From NCBI GenBank assembly GCA_021827945.1, contig JAKATW010000141.1:1-45957 (forward strand): 45,957 bases of DNA, in the 5' to 3' direction. Made by a program: the position numbers and the translations under genes. This document shows positions 1 to 10,428 of this stretch, piece by piece. Every line of letters starts with the position of its first letter. Positions within the stretch are counted from its first letter, which is position 1. The notes beneath the pieces were generated by a model that worked only from the letters and a program-made list of their open reading frames with translations, was not told where the DNA came from and did not search any database. The DNA is from Thermoplasmata archaeon. Lineage in GTDB: Archaea; Thermoplasmatota; Thermoplasmata; Thermoplasmatales; GCA-001856825.

Positions 1-1125
1 GATCTCCAGAGTTCCCGGGAAACCAGCCAGAGAGAGAAGCAGGATTGCGAAAGAGATAGCAAACGCTGGATTCCTCTTCCACATTCCTGAGAAGTTCTCG
101 ATGTCATAGTTACCCATGCTATCCATTGCAAGGAAGGAGCCAGCCTTCATGAATCCATATGCGAGCGCATACATGAAGAGGCTTATCACTGCAAGGTTGA
201 TCGCTCCGGTCCCCGCCACGAGGAAGACCACCGAAAGATATCCTGCCTGTGCGATCGAAGAATAGGCCAGCATCCTCTTTACGTTGTTTTGAGATATGGC
301 CACAACGTTTCCGAAAGTCATTGTGAGGATCGCGATAATTGCGAATATTATCTTGAGGTAGTTGAAGAAGAGGGGTGAGGTGAAGAGTACGTTGAAGAGT
401 ACTATGAGCGTCATGATCTTTGAACTAGTGCTCAGGTATGAGGAGACGGGGTTGGAAGTTCCAGTATAGGTATCTATGGCCCACCCATGTAGGGGGAATA
501 TTGCAAGCTTGAAGCCGAACCCAAATACCAGGAGCCCCATCGCAAGGAAGTAGATGCTGTGGAAGGTGGGGACAGCCGCCAGTGATAGGCTTCCCGTCGA
601 TATGTAGTAGAGCGAGATTCCGAAGATTATGAGCCCCGTTGAGAAGGCTCCTATGACGAAGTACTTGATTGCAGCTTCGAGCTCACTGTCGGATTTTCCA
701 TAGGCCGCGAGGATGTAAGTCGGGATTGACACTCCCTCGAATGCGACAAATATGAAGAGAAGGTTGTACGATGTAATGGCAAGAAGCATGAATCCCAGAG
801 ATACAAGAAAGATGAAGACCATCAATCCAGGCTTCCTGTTAAGAGGAGTCTTGGCCATCCCTATCAGGGATAGAATTCCGGGTACAAGTATCGCTATAAA
901 GAACAATTTTGAGAATCCAGATATGTAGACGGAACTGCCTGCGATCGACACTCCGTTATAGCTCTGCAGGAGTGTCAGAACGAGGGATGCAGCTGCAAAT
1001 ACAGCTCCCAGAGTCACCATCACGGATCTCTTCTCGGTGACCAGGCTGGCAAACAATACAGCGAACGCTCCGATGAACAGAATAAACACGTTCCAGAGGT
1101 AGTCATAGGTCCCAAATGTTATCAT
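1..1125 (-). CDS. nuoN: NADH-quinone oxidoreductase subunit N (partial, C-terminus beyond window start)
   Basis: Open minus frame from ATG at 1125 (overlaps nuoM stop) to the window edge; translation contains LVFGFGFKLAIFPLHGWAIDTY and LSLAGFPGTLEI, NuoN/antiporter-like; position at end of nuo operon. Confidence 0.85.
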   Translation of the reverse strand, partial: MITFGTYDYLWNVFILFIGAFAVLFASLVTEKRSVMVTLGAVFAAASLVLTLLQSYNGVSIAGSSVYISGFSKLFFIAILVPGILSLIGMAKTPLNRKPGLMVFIFLVSLGFMLLAITSYNLLFIFVAFEGVSIPTYILAAYGKSDSELEAAIKYFVIGAFSTGLIIFGISLYYISTGSLSLAAVPTFHSIYFLAMGLLVFGFGFKLAIFPLHGWAIDTYTGTSNPVSSYLSTSSKIMTLIVLFNVLFTSPLFFNYLKIIFAIIAILTMTFGNVVAISQNNVKRMLAYSSIAQAGYLSVVFLVAGTGAINLAVISLFMYALAYGFMKAGSFLAMDSMGNYDIENFSGMWKRNPAFAISFAILLLSLAGFPGTLEI

Positions 1126-2576
1126 CAGTGTATCCCTCCCAGGAATGGCATAAGGTAAATGTTGAATGTGTGGAATAACAGTGCAGGATAGATACCAAGT
1201 AGGAATATAATTGCAAGAGGTAGAATAGCGACTAGGAGATCCTCTTTCTTCGCTTTTATGTCCCCAAGGAATTCATTGTAAGGGCCGAATATCGTCCTCT
1301 GCAGAGCAAACACGTGGTAAGATGCAGTCAGAACGACTCCTATCAGTACGAATATCAGATAATATTTCAGGACTGCATAGCTTCCAAGGAGTATGGATAT
1401 CTCCCCTACAAATCCTGAGAAACCTGGTATTGCAACAGAAGCGAGGAACGCAGTCAGGATGAAGAACGAGAGGACGGGTAGCTTTCTTGCAAGTCCACCG
1501 AGGGATGGTATCTGCCTGGTCCCTGTTGCCTTCTCCAGTGTATCTACGAGAGCAAAAACCATCGCTATGATTATTCCGTGAGATATGAGCTGGAATACGG
1601 CTCCGTAGTAGAGTAACTGGGACGCTAGCGGATTCGATCCATTGAGGTAAAGGAAGCCTCCCACGGCTATCGTTATGAACGACATATGGCCGATGCTCGC
1701 GTAACTCATCATTCGTTTGAGGTCCTTCTGATAGAGTGCGACCAGGGCGGAGTAGATCAGTGAGAATACTCCCAGGGCCATCAGTGCAATCGGAACTGCA
1801 GTACTTCCCGCAAAAGAAGATGCCATGAATATCGGTGAGAATATGACAAGCAGTCCAAAGGCACCCATCTTTGAGAGGAGTGCCGATATGAACACGGTAC
1901 CTTCGGAAGGAGCCTCAACGTAAGCATCAGGTAACCAGGAGTGGAGCGGTATAGTTGGAAGTTTTATCAGGAATGCGAAGAGGAAGCCGAATATTATGAA
2001 CGATTGGTAGGCCATAGGAATGGCGTTGATGCCAGAAATCAGAGTGGCCATGGAGAAATTGGATGCACCTTCAGTGAAGTACATCGTGAATATCGCAAGG
2101 AGCATGAAGACCGAACCAACGTGGGTGTAGATGAAGAACTTCATTGCTGCATAGTTCTTGTTACTTCCTCCCCAGATCCCTATCGCGAAAAATGAGGGGA
2201 TGAGTACCATTTCCCAGAATATGTAGAACAGTATGAAGTCACGCGTAGTGAATATACCTATTAGGGAAAACAACAGGAACTGGAGCAGGACAAAGAAACC
2301 TGGTGAGCTTGAGTACCTGAGTGATACAAATACCCCGATGAAGGATATGAGTATCAAGAGTACAGAACTCACGAAGTTAAGCTGGAATGAAAGAGTCAGT
2401 ATTGACAGAGACCCATAATCGAAGTTGGTCAACGTCATGTTGTTCAGGACGACGAACATGAAGACCAGGGCGGAAAAAAGCACGGTCAGATATCTTGCAA
2501 TCTTGCCCCTAGCAATTATCGACGCTACAATGACGAGCGTTAGAATCAAGAACAGGTAGCTCAGTTGGAATGTCAA
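1125..2576 (-). CDS. nuoM: NADH-quinone oxidoreductase subunit M
   Basis: ORF 483 aa; IFWEMVLIPSFFAIGIWGG, KLPTIPLHSWLPDAYVEAPSEGTV typical of NuoM. Confidence 0.95.
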   Translation of the reverse strand: MTFQLSYLFLILTLVIVASIIARGKIARYLTVLFSALVFMFVVLNNMTLTNFDYGSLSILTLSFQLNFVSSVLLILISFIGVFVSLRYSSSPGFFVLLQFLLFSLIGIFTTRDFILFYIFWEMVLIPSFFAIGIWGGSNKNYAAMKFFIYTHVGSVFMLLAIFTMYFTEGASNFSMATLISGINAIPMAYQSFIIFGFLFAFLIKLPTIPLHSWLPDAYVEAPSEGTVFISALLSKMGAFGLLVIFSPIFMASSFAGSTAVPIALMALGVFSLIYSALVALYQKDLKRMMSYASIGHMSFITIAVGGFLYLNGSNPLASQLLYYGAVFQLISHGIIIAMVFALVDTLEKATGTRQIPSLGGLARKLPVLSFFILTAFLASVAIPGFSGFVGEISILLGSYAVLKYYLIFVLIGVVLTASYHVFALQRTIFGPYNEFLGDIKAKKEDLLVAILPLAIIFLLGIYPALLFHTFNIYLMPFLGGIH

Positions 2577-4444
2577 TGTATCACCCCCGCCAGTATGAAG
2601 ATCCTGAGAAGGATCAAGGCCAGAATCAGGCCTATCAATACGATGAGCGCGTACTGCCTTGCTAGACCAGTCTGAATCTTCCTGAGGACCTTTCCAGAGT
2701 TCTGGAACAGACTTCCAGAAACGTTTACCAGTCCACCGATCGCTCTTCGCTCAAAACCATCGGATACTGCTGACAGCCCGATGATTCCTCTCTCTGCGAT
2801 CACGTTCGTGAAGAACACATCGATGAAGAACTTGTTCTTTACAAGCAGATAGAAGTCCTTCGCCCCGTTTGTTACGGTCGAAGGTATAGTCGAACTCCTT
2901 CCCCAGGCATAGTATGCCGTCCCCATGCCAGCAAGCATCAGGACGACAGGAATCAGGTCAAGTGTCGTGAGAGGAGCGATTCCGAAGGCGAGTGTGACCG
3001 GGTTTCCCTCGACGAAGCTGTAGAACCCTCTCTGGAATATTCCAAAAATTATGCTGAACGCTGCGAGTACCAGAATGGGAATGAGCATTATCCACTTGGA
3101 CTCATGAGCATGTTCTGCTGCATTGCTCCTGGGTTTCCCCAGAGCGACTTTGAAGAACATCCTGAATGCATACAATGCTGTCAGGAAACCGCCGATCGCG
3201 AGAAGAGCCCACGCGAAAATAGATACACCATAGCTTGCAGTTATAATGCTATCCTTGCTGAAGAACCCGGCAAGACCCGGGAATCCGGAGAGAGCGAGTG
3301 CGCCGAAAAACATGGCAGTTACCGTTATGGGCATCTTCTTCCATAGACCACCCATCTTGTTGATGTCCCTCACATTCATTACTGCGTGGAGGATCGATCC
3401 GGCCGTAAGGAAAAGGAGGGCCTTGAAAAATGCGTGTGCTTCCAGTTGGTATATAGATAGGCCTATACTGGTTGCCCCCAGACCAAGTCCCAGGGCAGCC
3501 ACCATGTATCCTACCTGACCTATCGTGGAATATGCCAGTATCCTCTTGATATCATTGACCACCAGTCCTATCAGTCCCGAGAGGATTATTGTCACTATAC
3601 CAACATAAAGCACTACTGTCAGGGATGTTGGCGTGAAAATGGAGTAGGTCCTTGCTATCAAGTATACACCAGCGGTCACCATCGTAGCAGCATGGATGAG
3701 CGCTGAGACTGTAGTGGCTCCCTCCATCGCATCCGGTATCCAGACATGCAGCGGGAACTGTGCACTCTTTCCTATAGCTCCTCCGAACAGGAGGAGGGAA
3801 ACAATTGTCTTCTGCCAGACGAGATGAATCGAACTCAGACCGGTGACGGACAGAGCTCCACCAGAGGAGTAAAGTATTGCCGCTCCGATCCCCGCTATGA
3901 AGAAGACGTCTCCGACTCTGGTTACGATAAACGCCTTCTTTGCTGCCGAGGCAGCGTTCGGTTTATAGTACCAGAATCCTATGAGCAGGTAAGAACACAG
4001 ACCGACAAGTTCCCAGAAGATGAAGAGCATTATCAGGGAGGATGAGAGAACCAGCCCGAGCATTGATGATGTGAAGAGGACCATTTCACCGAAGAAGACG
4101 TGTCTGTTGGGGTCCTCCTTCATGTATCCCACAGAAAAGAGAATTATCAGGAATCCAACAAAGGAGACCATTAGGGCCATTATCATAGACAGGTTATCGG
4201 CATAGATTCCCAGAGGGATTATCGCAGGGAGTGAGGGTAGCCAATTAAAGCTGTACTGGATAACAGTGCCGTTGACTGTATAGGTGAAGAAGAGAAAGAG
4301 CGTGATGAGGAATGAGATGAATATCAGTGCTGAACCGAGATACATGGAGTAGTTTTTCTTGATATATCCAATTCCTATGACGAACGGAAACCCGATCAGA
4401 GGAAGTCCAAATATTAGGAAGGTCAGAATAATAGATAGATCCAT
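2573..4444 (-). CDS. nuoL: NADH-quinone oxidoreductase subunit L
   Basis: ORF 623 aa; FWELVGLCSYLLIGFWY, GKSAQFPLHVWIPDAMEGATTVSALIHAATMVTAGVYL. Confidence 0.96.
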   Translation of the reverse strand: MDLSIILTFLIFGLPLIGFPFVIGIGYIKKNYSMYLGSALIFISFLITLFLFFTYTVNGTVIQYSFNWLPSLPAIIPLGIYADNLSMIMALMVSFVGFLIILFSVGYMKEDPNRHVFFGEMVLFTSSMLGLVLSSSLIMLFIFWELVGLCSYLLIGFWYYKPNAASAAKKAFIVTRVGDVFFIAGIGAAILYSSGGALSVTGLSSIHLVWQKTIVSLLLFGGAIGKSAQFPLHVWIPDAMEGATTVSALIHAATMVTAGVYLIARTYSIFTPTSLTVVLYVGIVTIILSGLIGLVVNDIKRILAYSTIGQVGYMVAALGLGLGATSIGLSIYQLEAHAFFKALLFLTAGSILHAVMNVRDINKMGGLWKKMPITVTAMFFGALALSGFPGLAGFFSKDSIITASYGVSIFAWALLAIGGFLTALYAFRMFFKVALGKPRSNAAEHAHESKWIMLIPILVLAAFSIIFGIFQRGFYSFVEGNPVTLAFGIAPLTTLDLIPVVLMLAGMGTAYYAWGRSSTIPSTVTNGAKDFYLLVKNKFFIDVFFTNVIAERGIIGLSAVSDGFERRAIGGLVNVSGSLFQNSGKVLRKIQTGLARQYALIVLIGLILALILLRIFILAGVIH

Positions 4445-4445
4445 T

Positions 4446-4775
4446 TTACCACCTCAACAATTTTAGGACATCAAGTCCTGCAGATCCCTTCTTCCGGAAC
4501 ACCGAGACAAATAGGGCCATGGCGACGACAGTCTCGGCAGCCGCAATGACCAGCACGAATAGGGTCATATCTGCTCCACCAGGGTTGCCGTAGTAACTAG
4601 AAGCGCCGATGAAATTGATTAGTCCAGCGTTTATCATGATCTCAACGGATATCAGTGCCTTTACGATAGTCCTTGAACTCAGGAATGAGTATATCCCGAT
4701 TGCGAGTATTGCCATAGATAGGAATTCAACCGCCCCCACATTCATAGGAGCTGAAATGATGCTTGAGAGATTCAT
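4446..4775 (-). CDS. nuoK: NADH-quinone oxidoreductase subunit K
   Basis: ORF 109 aa; SVEIMINAGLINF, VIAAAETVVAMALFVSVFR. Confidence 0.93.
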   Translation of the reverse strand: MNLSSIISAPMNVGAVEFLSMAILAIGIYSFLSSRTIVKALISVEIMINAGLINFIGASSYYGNPGGADMTLFVLVIAAAETVVAMALFVSVFRKKGSAGLDVLKLLRW

Positions 4776-5002
4776 TTGTTCTCACCCCTCTCACCCAGAT
4801 ACATTGCGCCAAGCATGGCAGCGACGAGAAGGAAAGTGACGATTTCGAATGGAAGGAGGTAGGTGGTGAACAATGACTGGGTTATTCCTGTCGCTCCGGT
4901 ATTGATGGGTATTATCCCTTGCGGGTACGCTCCAAGCTGTATGAAGGTGATCATAATTATGAAGAGGAGGACAGAGAGCACGATCGCAAACTTATTCCGC
5001 AT
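4772..5002 (-). CDS. nuoJ: NuoJ C-terminal half (split nuoJ)
   Basis: 76 aa; ...FTTYLLPFEIVTFLLVAAMLGAMYLGERGENK matches the NuoJ C-terminal TM region. Confidence 0.8.
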   Translation of the reverse strand: MRNKFAIVLSVLLFIIMITFIQLGAYPQGIIPINTGATGITQSLFTTYLLPFEIVTFLLVAAMLGAMYLGERGENK

Positions 5003-5234
5003 CCTGATACCTCCTAGAAAGCATGACGGACGTCAGGATCAGCGTGATTATTGCACCTGCATATACCAGAATCTGAATAGCGGAAATGAAGAAATTCTCA
5101 AGGTAGAAGAAAATGCTAGCTACATCCACTACCAGGAACGTCAGCCACAGCGTAGAGTGCAGTAGATTCTTGCTTGAGGCGGCCAACAGAGCAGCGACGA
5201 TTGCCGCTATAGAAAGGATGTAAAAGATTATCAT
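4992..5234 (-). CDS. nuoJ: NuoJ N-terminal half (split nuoJ)
   Basis: 80 aa; LLHSTLWLTFLVVDVASIFFYLENFFISAIQILVYAGAIITLILTSVML matches NuoJ TM1-3. Confidence 0.85.
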   Translation of the reverse strand: MIIFYILSIAAIVAALLAASSKNLLHSTLWLTFLVVDVASIFFYLENFFISAIQILVYAGAIITLILTSVMLSRRYQDAE

Positions 5235-5704
5235 TCTCTCCCCTCCCCCCAGAGTTCCACTTCTTTCTTTCCCAGTTGTTCGGGGGTGTATCTGGTGTTC
5301 TTTCTGATGAAATGTACTTCTTCCACTTCTGGTTCCAGCGTTATGGCCCCTGTGGGGCAGATCTCCTCGCAGAGGTTGCAGTGTATGCAGGTCGAGACAT
5401 CGACGCTAGGATATATCTCCCTCTTGTTAGGATACTTCTTTTCGTATTCCTGCTTCTTTTCGTGGTGGAAGTCGACCATCCTTATGGTGCCATTCGGGCA
5501 GATCTGTTCGCACAGTGTACAGCCAATGCAGGTATCAACGTTCAGAAAGACCCTTCCAGTTGTTCTCGATGGGTATTCAAGCTTATCCTCCGGTACCTGT
5601 CTCGTCACCTTCGGTTTGAAGCTCTCCATGAAGACAGTCCAGACTCCCTTGGCAATTCCAGCAATCCCCTGTATGGGCCCCGGAATCTTTTCATCGTCTG
5701 TCAT
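5231..5704 (-). CDS. nuoI: NADH-quinone oxidoreductase subunit I, 2x[4Fe-4S]
   Basis: Two CxxCxxCxxxCP motifs: CIGCTLCEQICP and CIHCNLCEEICP. Confidence 0.94.
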   Translation of the reverse strand: MTDDEKIPGPIQGIAGIAKGVWTVFMESFKPKVTRQVPEDKLEYPSRTTGRVFLNVDTCIGCTLCEQICPNGTIRMVDFHHEKKQEYEKKYPNKREIYPSVDVSTCIHCNLCEEICPTGAITLEPEVEEVHFIRKNTRYTPEQLGKKEVELWGEGRE

Positions 5705-6784
5705 CTAGAACAACCCCCCGAAAAAGAGAGCGATGCATGCGCTTATCAGCAAGTTTATGACGCTCAGCGGTAGAAGGTACTTCCATCCCATCTGCAGCAG
5801 GTGGTCAATTCTGACTCTTCCGAGCGAAATCCAGATCAGAAGGAAAATGAAAATGAATACAGCCCCCTTGACTATGAGCCATATCGTGCCTGGGAAGATC
5901 GGTCCTTCCCATCCCCCGAGGTAGACAACGGCAACAACGAAGGCGGACAGGGCCATAAATCCAAAATTTCCCATGTAGAATATTCCATATCGCATTCCGC
6001 TGTACTCGGTTGAGAAACCGCTAACCAACTCGCTACCGCTCTCCGGTAGGTCGAAAGGAGGTATTGATTGCCTTCCAATCATCGCCAGGAAGAATACTAT
6101 GAATCCCAGAATCTCCGGGACTATGAAAGGAATGAATCTCTGAGCGGTCACAATGTCATTTGCGCTGTAGCTGCCTGCGAGTATGATCACAGAGATGAGT
6201 GATATCAGCATTGGGACTTCGAAGCCCATGTCCTGAGCAGCAGACCTCAATGCCCCAAAGAGTGAAAACTTGTTGTGAGATGCAAGACCTCCTATAATCT
6301 CTCCAACGGGGGCAATGGTCATGAATGCAATGAGGAAGAGGATGGTGTAGTTGAAATTGACCACCATTAGATTGAGAATGGAAACATTACCGAAGGGGAT
6401 CAGTATGAAGCCGAGAATGACTGGAGTGAATACAAGATAGGGAGCGACCCTATAGGCAGTTCTGTCTGCGGCCGTGGGAATGATGTCCTGCTTCTGAATG
6501 AGTTTGAACACATCCGCAATAAGCTGCAAAGTTCCCCACAACCCGACCCTGTTCGGTCCTATCCTATTCTGGGCATCCGCCATGTACTTCCTGAAGACAT
6601 AGATAATAATTATGACGGCTACCATGGAAAGTGCGAAAACGAGCACCACCTCCACGACAGCGACTATGAAGTACGCGATCCATAGGCCGATGGGATATCC
6701 CGCGAATGTGAAGGGAACGAAATTGATGTGGAGGAATTTCACAATCCCGTAGAGGATGCTCATTAGAAAGAAGAACAGGTTCAT
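5705..6784 (-). CDS. nuoH: NADH-quinone oxidoreductase subunit H
   Basis: ADAQNRIGPNRVGLWGTLQLIADVFKLIQKQDIIP; PFDLPESGSELVSGFSTEYSGMRYGIFY. Confidence 0.96.
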   Translation of the reverse strand: MNLFFFLMSILYGIVKFLHINFVPFTFAGYPIGLWIAYFIVAVVEVVLVFALSMVAVIIIIYVFRKYMADAQNRIGPNRVGLWGTLQLIADVFKLIQKQDIIPTAADRTAYRVAPYLVFTPVILGFILIPFGNVSILNLMVVNFNYTILFLIAFMTIAPVGEIIGGLASHNKFSLFGALRSAAQDMGFEVPMLISLISVIILAGSYSANDIVTAQRFIPFIVPEILGFIVFFLAMIGRQSIPPFDLPESGSELVSGFSTEYSGMRYGIFYMGNFGFMALSAFVVAVVYLGGWEGPIFPGTIWLIVKGAVFIFIFLLIWISLGRVRIDHLLQMGWKYLLPLSVINLLISACIALFFGGLF

Positions 6785-7887
6785 CTATCCACCTCACCAA
6801 AAACAGGGTCCATAGAGCTGACTGAGGCAGTCAGATCCGCTATCTTGTATCCCTTCAGCATGGTGGGTATCGAGGACAGGTTCGCGAAACTGGGACTCCT
6901 TATCCTGACTCTGTAGGGAATAGATGAGCCGTCACCTATCAGGTGGATTGCGAACTCCCCCTTGGGGGATTCCGTCGGTACGTACGACTCCCCTGTCGTC
7001 TTCAACCTCACGAGCATCGGCTTGGAGTATTTCTTGTTGTAGAATTCCCCTTGGGGTAATTTTTCGAGGACCTGCTTCACTATGCTTGCACTCTGCCTCA
7101 TCTCTTCAATTCTGACGAGGAATCTTGCATAGACGTCCCCCTCCGTTCTGGAAGGAATGTCGAAGTTCACCTTATCGTAGAAGAGGTACGGTGAATTCTT
7201 CCTCACGTCTCGCTTGATACCCGAGGCTCTCTGCATTGGTCCTGTGACACCATAGGAGAGTACATCATCTGCCGTCAGTTTTCCAACCCCCCTGGTCCTG
7301 CTGACGTAGATATAGCTCTTACCAAGTAACGACTGAATCTCCTCGAGCTTTGTCACGAAATCATCCGTCCATTCCTTGATCATTTCGATCGCCTTGGGTG
7401 TAACGTCGGAATATACTCCCCCTATGGCGAAATAATTGTACAGTAACCTGCTTCCTGTTATTTCATCAAAAATTCTCAGTATTCTTTCCCTCTCCCTGAA
7501 GCAGTAGAAAAAGGGGGTGAGCATTCCCATGTCCAGTCCGTGTGTTCCGAGCCAGATAAGATGAGATGCTTCCCTGTTCAACTCTACCATTAACATTCGG
7601 ATCCACTGTGCCCTCTCCGGGACCTGGGCGTCCATCAGGTTCTCGACAGCCAGTACGTACCCGAGCTCCATGTTGAGAGCTGCCACGTAGTCCAGCCTAT
7701 CGATGTATATCATTCCCTTCGGATACGCTCCCATCTCAGCTAGCTTCTCTGCATTCCTGTGGAGATAGCCAATTACAGGTTGTGCATCGACTATGATCTC
7801 GCCATCAAGTTTGACCTTGATTCTCAGCACACCGTGGGTTGATGGGTGTTGGGGCCCGAAATTGACCTCTATTACCTTGTCCTCCAT
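6781..7887 (-). CDS. nuoD: NADH-quinone oxidoreductase subunit D
   Basis: MEDKVIEVNFGPQHPSTHGVLR...; ORF is open to 7935 but the ATG at 7887 just after the nuoC stop is the likely start. Confidence 0.95.
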   Translation of the reverse strand: MEDKVIEVNFGPQHPSTHGVLRIKVKLDGEIIVDAQPVIGYLHRNAEKLAEMGAYPKGMIYIDRLDYVAALNMELGYVLAVENLMDAQVPERAQWIRMLMVELNREASHLIWLGTHGLDMGMLTPFFYCFRERERILRIFDEITGSRLLYNYFAIGGVYSDVTPKAIEMIKEWTDDFVTKLEEIQSLLGKSYIYVSRTRGVGKLTADDVLSYGVTGPMQRASGIKRDVRKNSPYLFYDKVNFDIPSRTEGDVYARFLVRIEEMRQSASIVKQVLEKLPQGEFYNKKYSKPMLVRLKTTGESYVPTESPKGEFAIHLIGDGSSIPYRVRIRSPSFANLSSIPTMLKGYKIADLTASVSSMDPVFGEVDR

Positions 7888-7888
7888 C

Positions 7889-8344
7889 TCAGTATCCCTC
7901 CGTCTTATCGTAAGAAACTCTGTCCTCTCCATCATCGGAAAGATTTACGAACTGTTTCTTGTCCATTGGATAGTCCTTTCTCAGAGGGTGACCGATCCAT
8001 CCCTCAGCGAGGAGGATCCTCTTCAGATTAGGATGGTTCTTGAACTTGACTCCTACCAGATCCCACGTTTCCCTTTCGTGCCAGTCGGCTCCCTTCCAGA
8101 GTGACGTCACGGAATCGACTTCCTCGTTTGTCTTTGTCTTTACTATGAGACGTGCATTGTTCCCGGATGAAAGGAGGTGATATAGCACCTCGAGGTGATC
8201 CTTGTAGTCCACCCCTGTGATCATCAGCAGGGTATCGAACCCCTCCCCTTTCTTCTCTGTCAGGAAAGGGAGAATGTTTTCTTTTGAGACGTAAACGACC
8301 TTTATCCCATTCTTGGTTGTCGTCTCAGCTTCTATGGGGATCAA
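7889..8344 (-). CDS. nuoC: NADH-quinone oxidoreductase subunit C
   Basis: 151 aa; [46 protein letters not shown]. Confidence 0.95.
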   Translation of the reverse strand: MIPIEAETTTKNGIKVVYVSKENILPFLTEKKGEGFDTLLMITGVDYKDHLEVLYHLLSSGNNARLIVKTKTNEEVDSVTSLWKGADWHERETWDLVGVKFKNHPNLKRILLAEGWIGHPLRKDYPMDKKQFVNLSDDGEDRVSYDKTEGY

Positions 8345-8799
8345 TGTTTCACCTTACCTTCGACTATCCTGTCCTGGAGCATCTTGAGCGCTTGAATCAG
8401 TGCTTCTGGCCTAGGTGGGCATCCGTAGACGTAAACATCAACTGGTACGACCTGGTCCACGCCGTCAACCACTGAATAGCCTCTAACGTAAGGGCCACCG
8501 GCAGACGCACAGGCTCCCATCGAAATGACGAATTTCGGGAATGCCATTTGATCATAGAGTCTTCTGATTCTCGGGGCCATCTTCTTTGTAACAGTCCCAG
8601 ACACTATCATCAGATCGGAATGTCTGGGGGAGTCCCTGAATATATCCGAGCCAAATCTCGCCCAGTCATAATCTGAACCCATTGCGCTCATCATCTCGAT
8701 AGCACAGCATGCGAGTCCGAATGTGAATGGCCAGAGAGATTTCCCGGTTCCCCACCTGAGTGCCTCATCCAGTGAGGTGACGAGAATATTATCCGACAC
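8341..8799 (-). CDS. nuoB: NADH-quinone oxidoreductase subunit B
   Basis: 152 aa; [33 protein letters not shown]. Confidence 0.96.
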   Translation of the reverse strand: MSDNILVTSLDEALRWGTGKSLWPFTFGLACCAIEMMSAMGSDYDWARFGSDIFRDSPRHSDLMIVSGTVTKKMAPRIRRLYDQMAFPKFVISMGACASAGGPYVRGYSVVDGVDQVVPVDVYVYGCPPRPEALIQALKMLQDRIVEGKVKH

Positions 8800-9160
8800 T
8801 TGACCACCTCATGTATCCTTTCTTAGATGCATAGAACAGTCCGCCAAGCATGATTGCTATGAACAGAATGACATCCAGGAATATTCCAGTCCCAAGAATC
8901 TTGACAGAACCAGCCCATGGGAGTAGGAGAATGAAATCGACGTCGAAGATCACGAATGCCATTATGAAGAAGAAGTACTGCAAAGGCAAAGGAGACTGAA
9001 AATCGCCAACTGTGACCTCTCCGCATTCGTAGCTGTCGTGCGTGTATCTTCCGTACGACTTTGGGGAAAAGTGATGTGCCGTTCCGAGCAGTATTGCTAT
9101 AATTATAGGTACTATAACGACTGCCAGAGCAAGGGCAGCCAATTCAGGGGTCATGCTCAT
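8789..9160 (-). CDS. nuoA: NADH-quinone oxidoreductase subunit A
   Basis: 123 aa; [11 protein letters not shown]...[24 protein letters not shown]. Confidence 0.94.
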   Translation of the reverse strand: MSMTPELAALALAVVIVPIIIAILLGTAHHFSPKSYGRYTHDSYECGEVTVGDFQSPLPLQYFFFIMAFVIFDVDFILLLPWAGSVKILGTGIFLDVILFIAIMLGGLFYASKKGYMRWSSVG

Positions 9161-9183
9161 CCTTCCTTTAGTGATTTATCAAA

Positions 9184-9191
9184 TTTATAAT
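9184..9191 (-). promoter_or_regulatory. Putative archaeal TATA box for the nuo operon
   Basis: Minus strand ATTATAAA about 25 nt upstream of nuoA ATG (9160), in the only sizeable gap between sdhB and nuoA. Confidence 0.5.
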
Positions 9192-9221
9192 TTGTTTTGT
9201 CTGTACTTGAAGTTTGGAACA

Positions 9222-10025
9222 TCACGATACACCCAAAGCAGATTTTCTTTCGGGGCCCCTTGTTGCGCCCTTCTGTTGGTACTTCACGAAAATGTTCGTC
9301 GTCATCACCTTCCGTAGCAGCTGGATTGCGAGGGCAGGATCTACTCCCTTGGGACAGACCTCCGAACATGCACCAGAGAAGTGACACCTCCAGACGCCAT
9401 GCTTTGAGTCGACCACGTTGAGCCTCTCCTCGAAGCCCAAATCCCTGTTATCAACTATGTATCTGAAACTCTGAGCAAGGGCCTGAGGGCCAAGGTACAG
9501 CTCGTCAGATGCGCTAGTAGGACAGGCTGATAGGCAAAGTCCGCAGAGTATGCAGTCTGTGAACATTGCGTATTTCTCACGCTGATCGGGTGTCTGAAGG
9601 AACTCGCTCTTGGGCTCCTCCTCTTCCCTCACAATGAAGGGTTTCACGCTCTGATGATTGTTGAATAATTTGGAGAGTTCTGGTACGAGGTCCTTTACGA
9701 TCCCGTAATTGCCCATCGGATCGACCTTTATGAGATCCTTGCCCAGTTCGAGTATTTGGGTCTGGCAAGCAAGTTTTTCCTTTCCGTTTATTATCATACC
9801 GCACGATCCGCATATCCCCATCCTGCAGGAATATCTGGCCGAAAGAGAGTGGTCTAAGTGCTCCTTGATGTAGAGGATTCCGTCGAGTATTGTCATCCCC
9901 TTCTGAACCGGGACCTTGTATTCCTCATACTTCGGAATTTCTTTCTTTTCCGGGTCGTATCTTCTGACCCTGAATGTCACGGTTTTGACGACCTCTCCAA
10001 ATCCTTTGAGTACTAGAGTTTCCAT
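9222..10025 (-). CDS. sdhB: Succinate dehydrogenase iron-sulfur subunit
   Basis: CRMGICGSCGM..C (2Fe-2S), CILCGLCLSACPT, CHFSGACSEVCPKGVDP. Confidence 0.92.
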   Translation of the reverse strand: METLVLKGFGEVVKTVTFRVRRYDPEKKEIPKYEEYKVPVQKGMTILDGILYIKEHLDHSLSARYSCRMGICGSCGMIINGKEKLACQTQILELGKDLIKVDPMGNYGIVKDLVPELSKLFNNHQSVKPFIVREEEEPKSEFLQTPDQREKYAMFTDCILCGLCLSACPTSASDELYLGPQALAQSFRYIVDNRDLGFEERLNVVDSKHGVWRCHFSGACSEVCPKGVDPALAIQLLRKVMTTNIFVKYQQKGATRGPERKSALGVS

Positions 10026-10026
10026 A

Positions 10027-10428
10027 TCACAGACCTCCGGCGAGTGAGACTACAACTGTCCTCGAGCCCCAAATGAAGACCACGAGTGCCACCACGAGGA
10101 GCGCATAAGTGATTATCTTCTCTGCCCTTCCTCCAGGAATGAGCTCAGAGAGTATCACCCTGAATCCGTTGAACACGTGATAGACCAGGAATGTCAAGAG
10201 CAACTCGAAGACCGATCCCCATATCAGGGAAGAGTAGACTGCCTTTACCCAAGTATAGTACAACGTTCCGCCTACAAGGACGTGTGTGGCATTAGCACCG
10301 TTATAGATGTAGAGTATCTTTTCAGGGCTTGGAGAAAGGACACTGATAAGGAGGAAGTGGAATGATCCAAAGACAAGGACCAGTATTCCCGTCAGGTACT
10401 GCAGGAACATGATCTGCGACTCTCTCAA
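10027..10428 (-). CDS. sdhD: Succinate dehydrogenase membrane anchor (SdhD-like)
   Basis: 133 aa, 3 TM, YHVFNGFRVIL motif; between sdhB and sdhC. Confidence 0.75.
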   Translation of the reverse strand: MRESQIMFLQYLTGILVLVFGSFHFLLISVLSPSPEKILYIYNGANATHVLVGGTLYYTWVKAVYSSLIWGSVFELLLTFLVYHVFNGFRVILSELIPGGRAEKIITYALLVVALVVFIWGSRTVVVSLAGGL

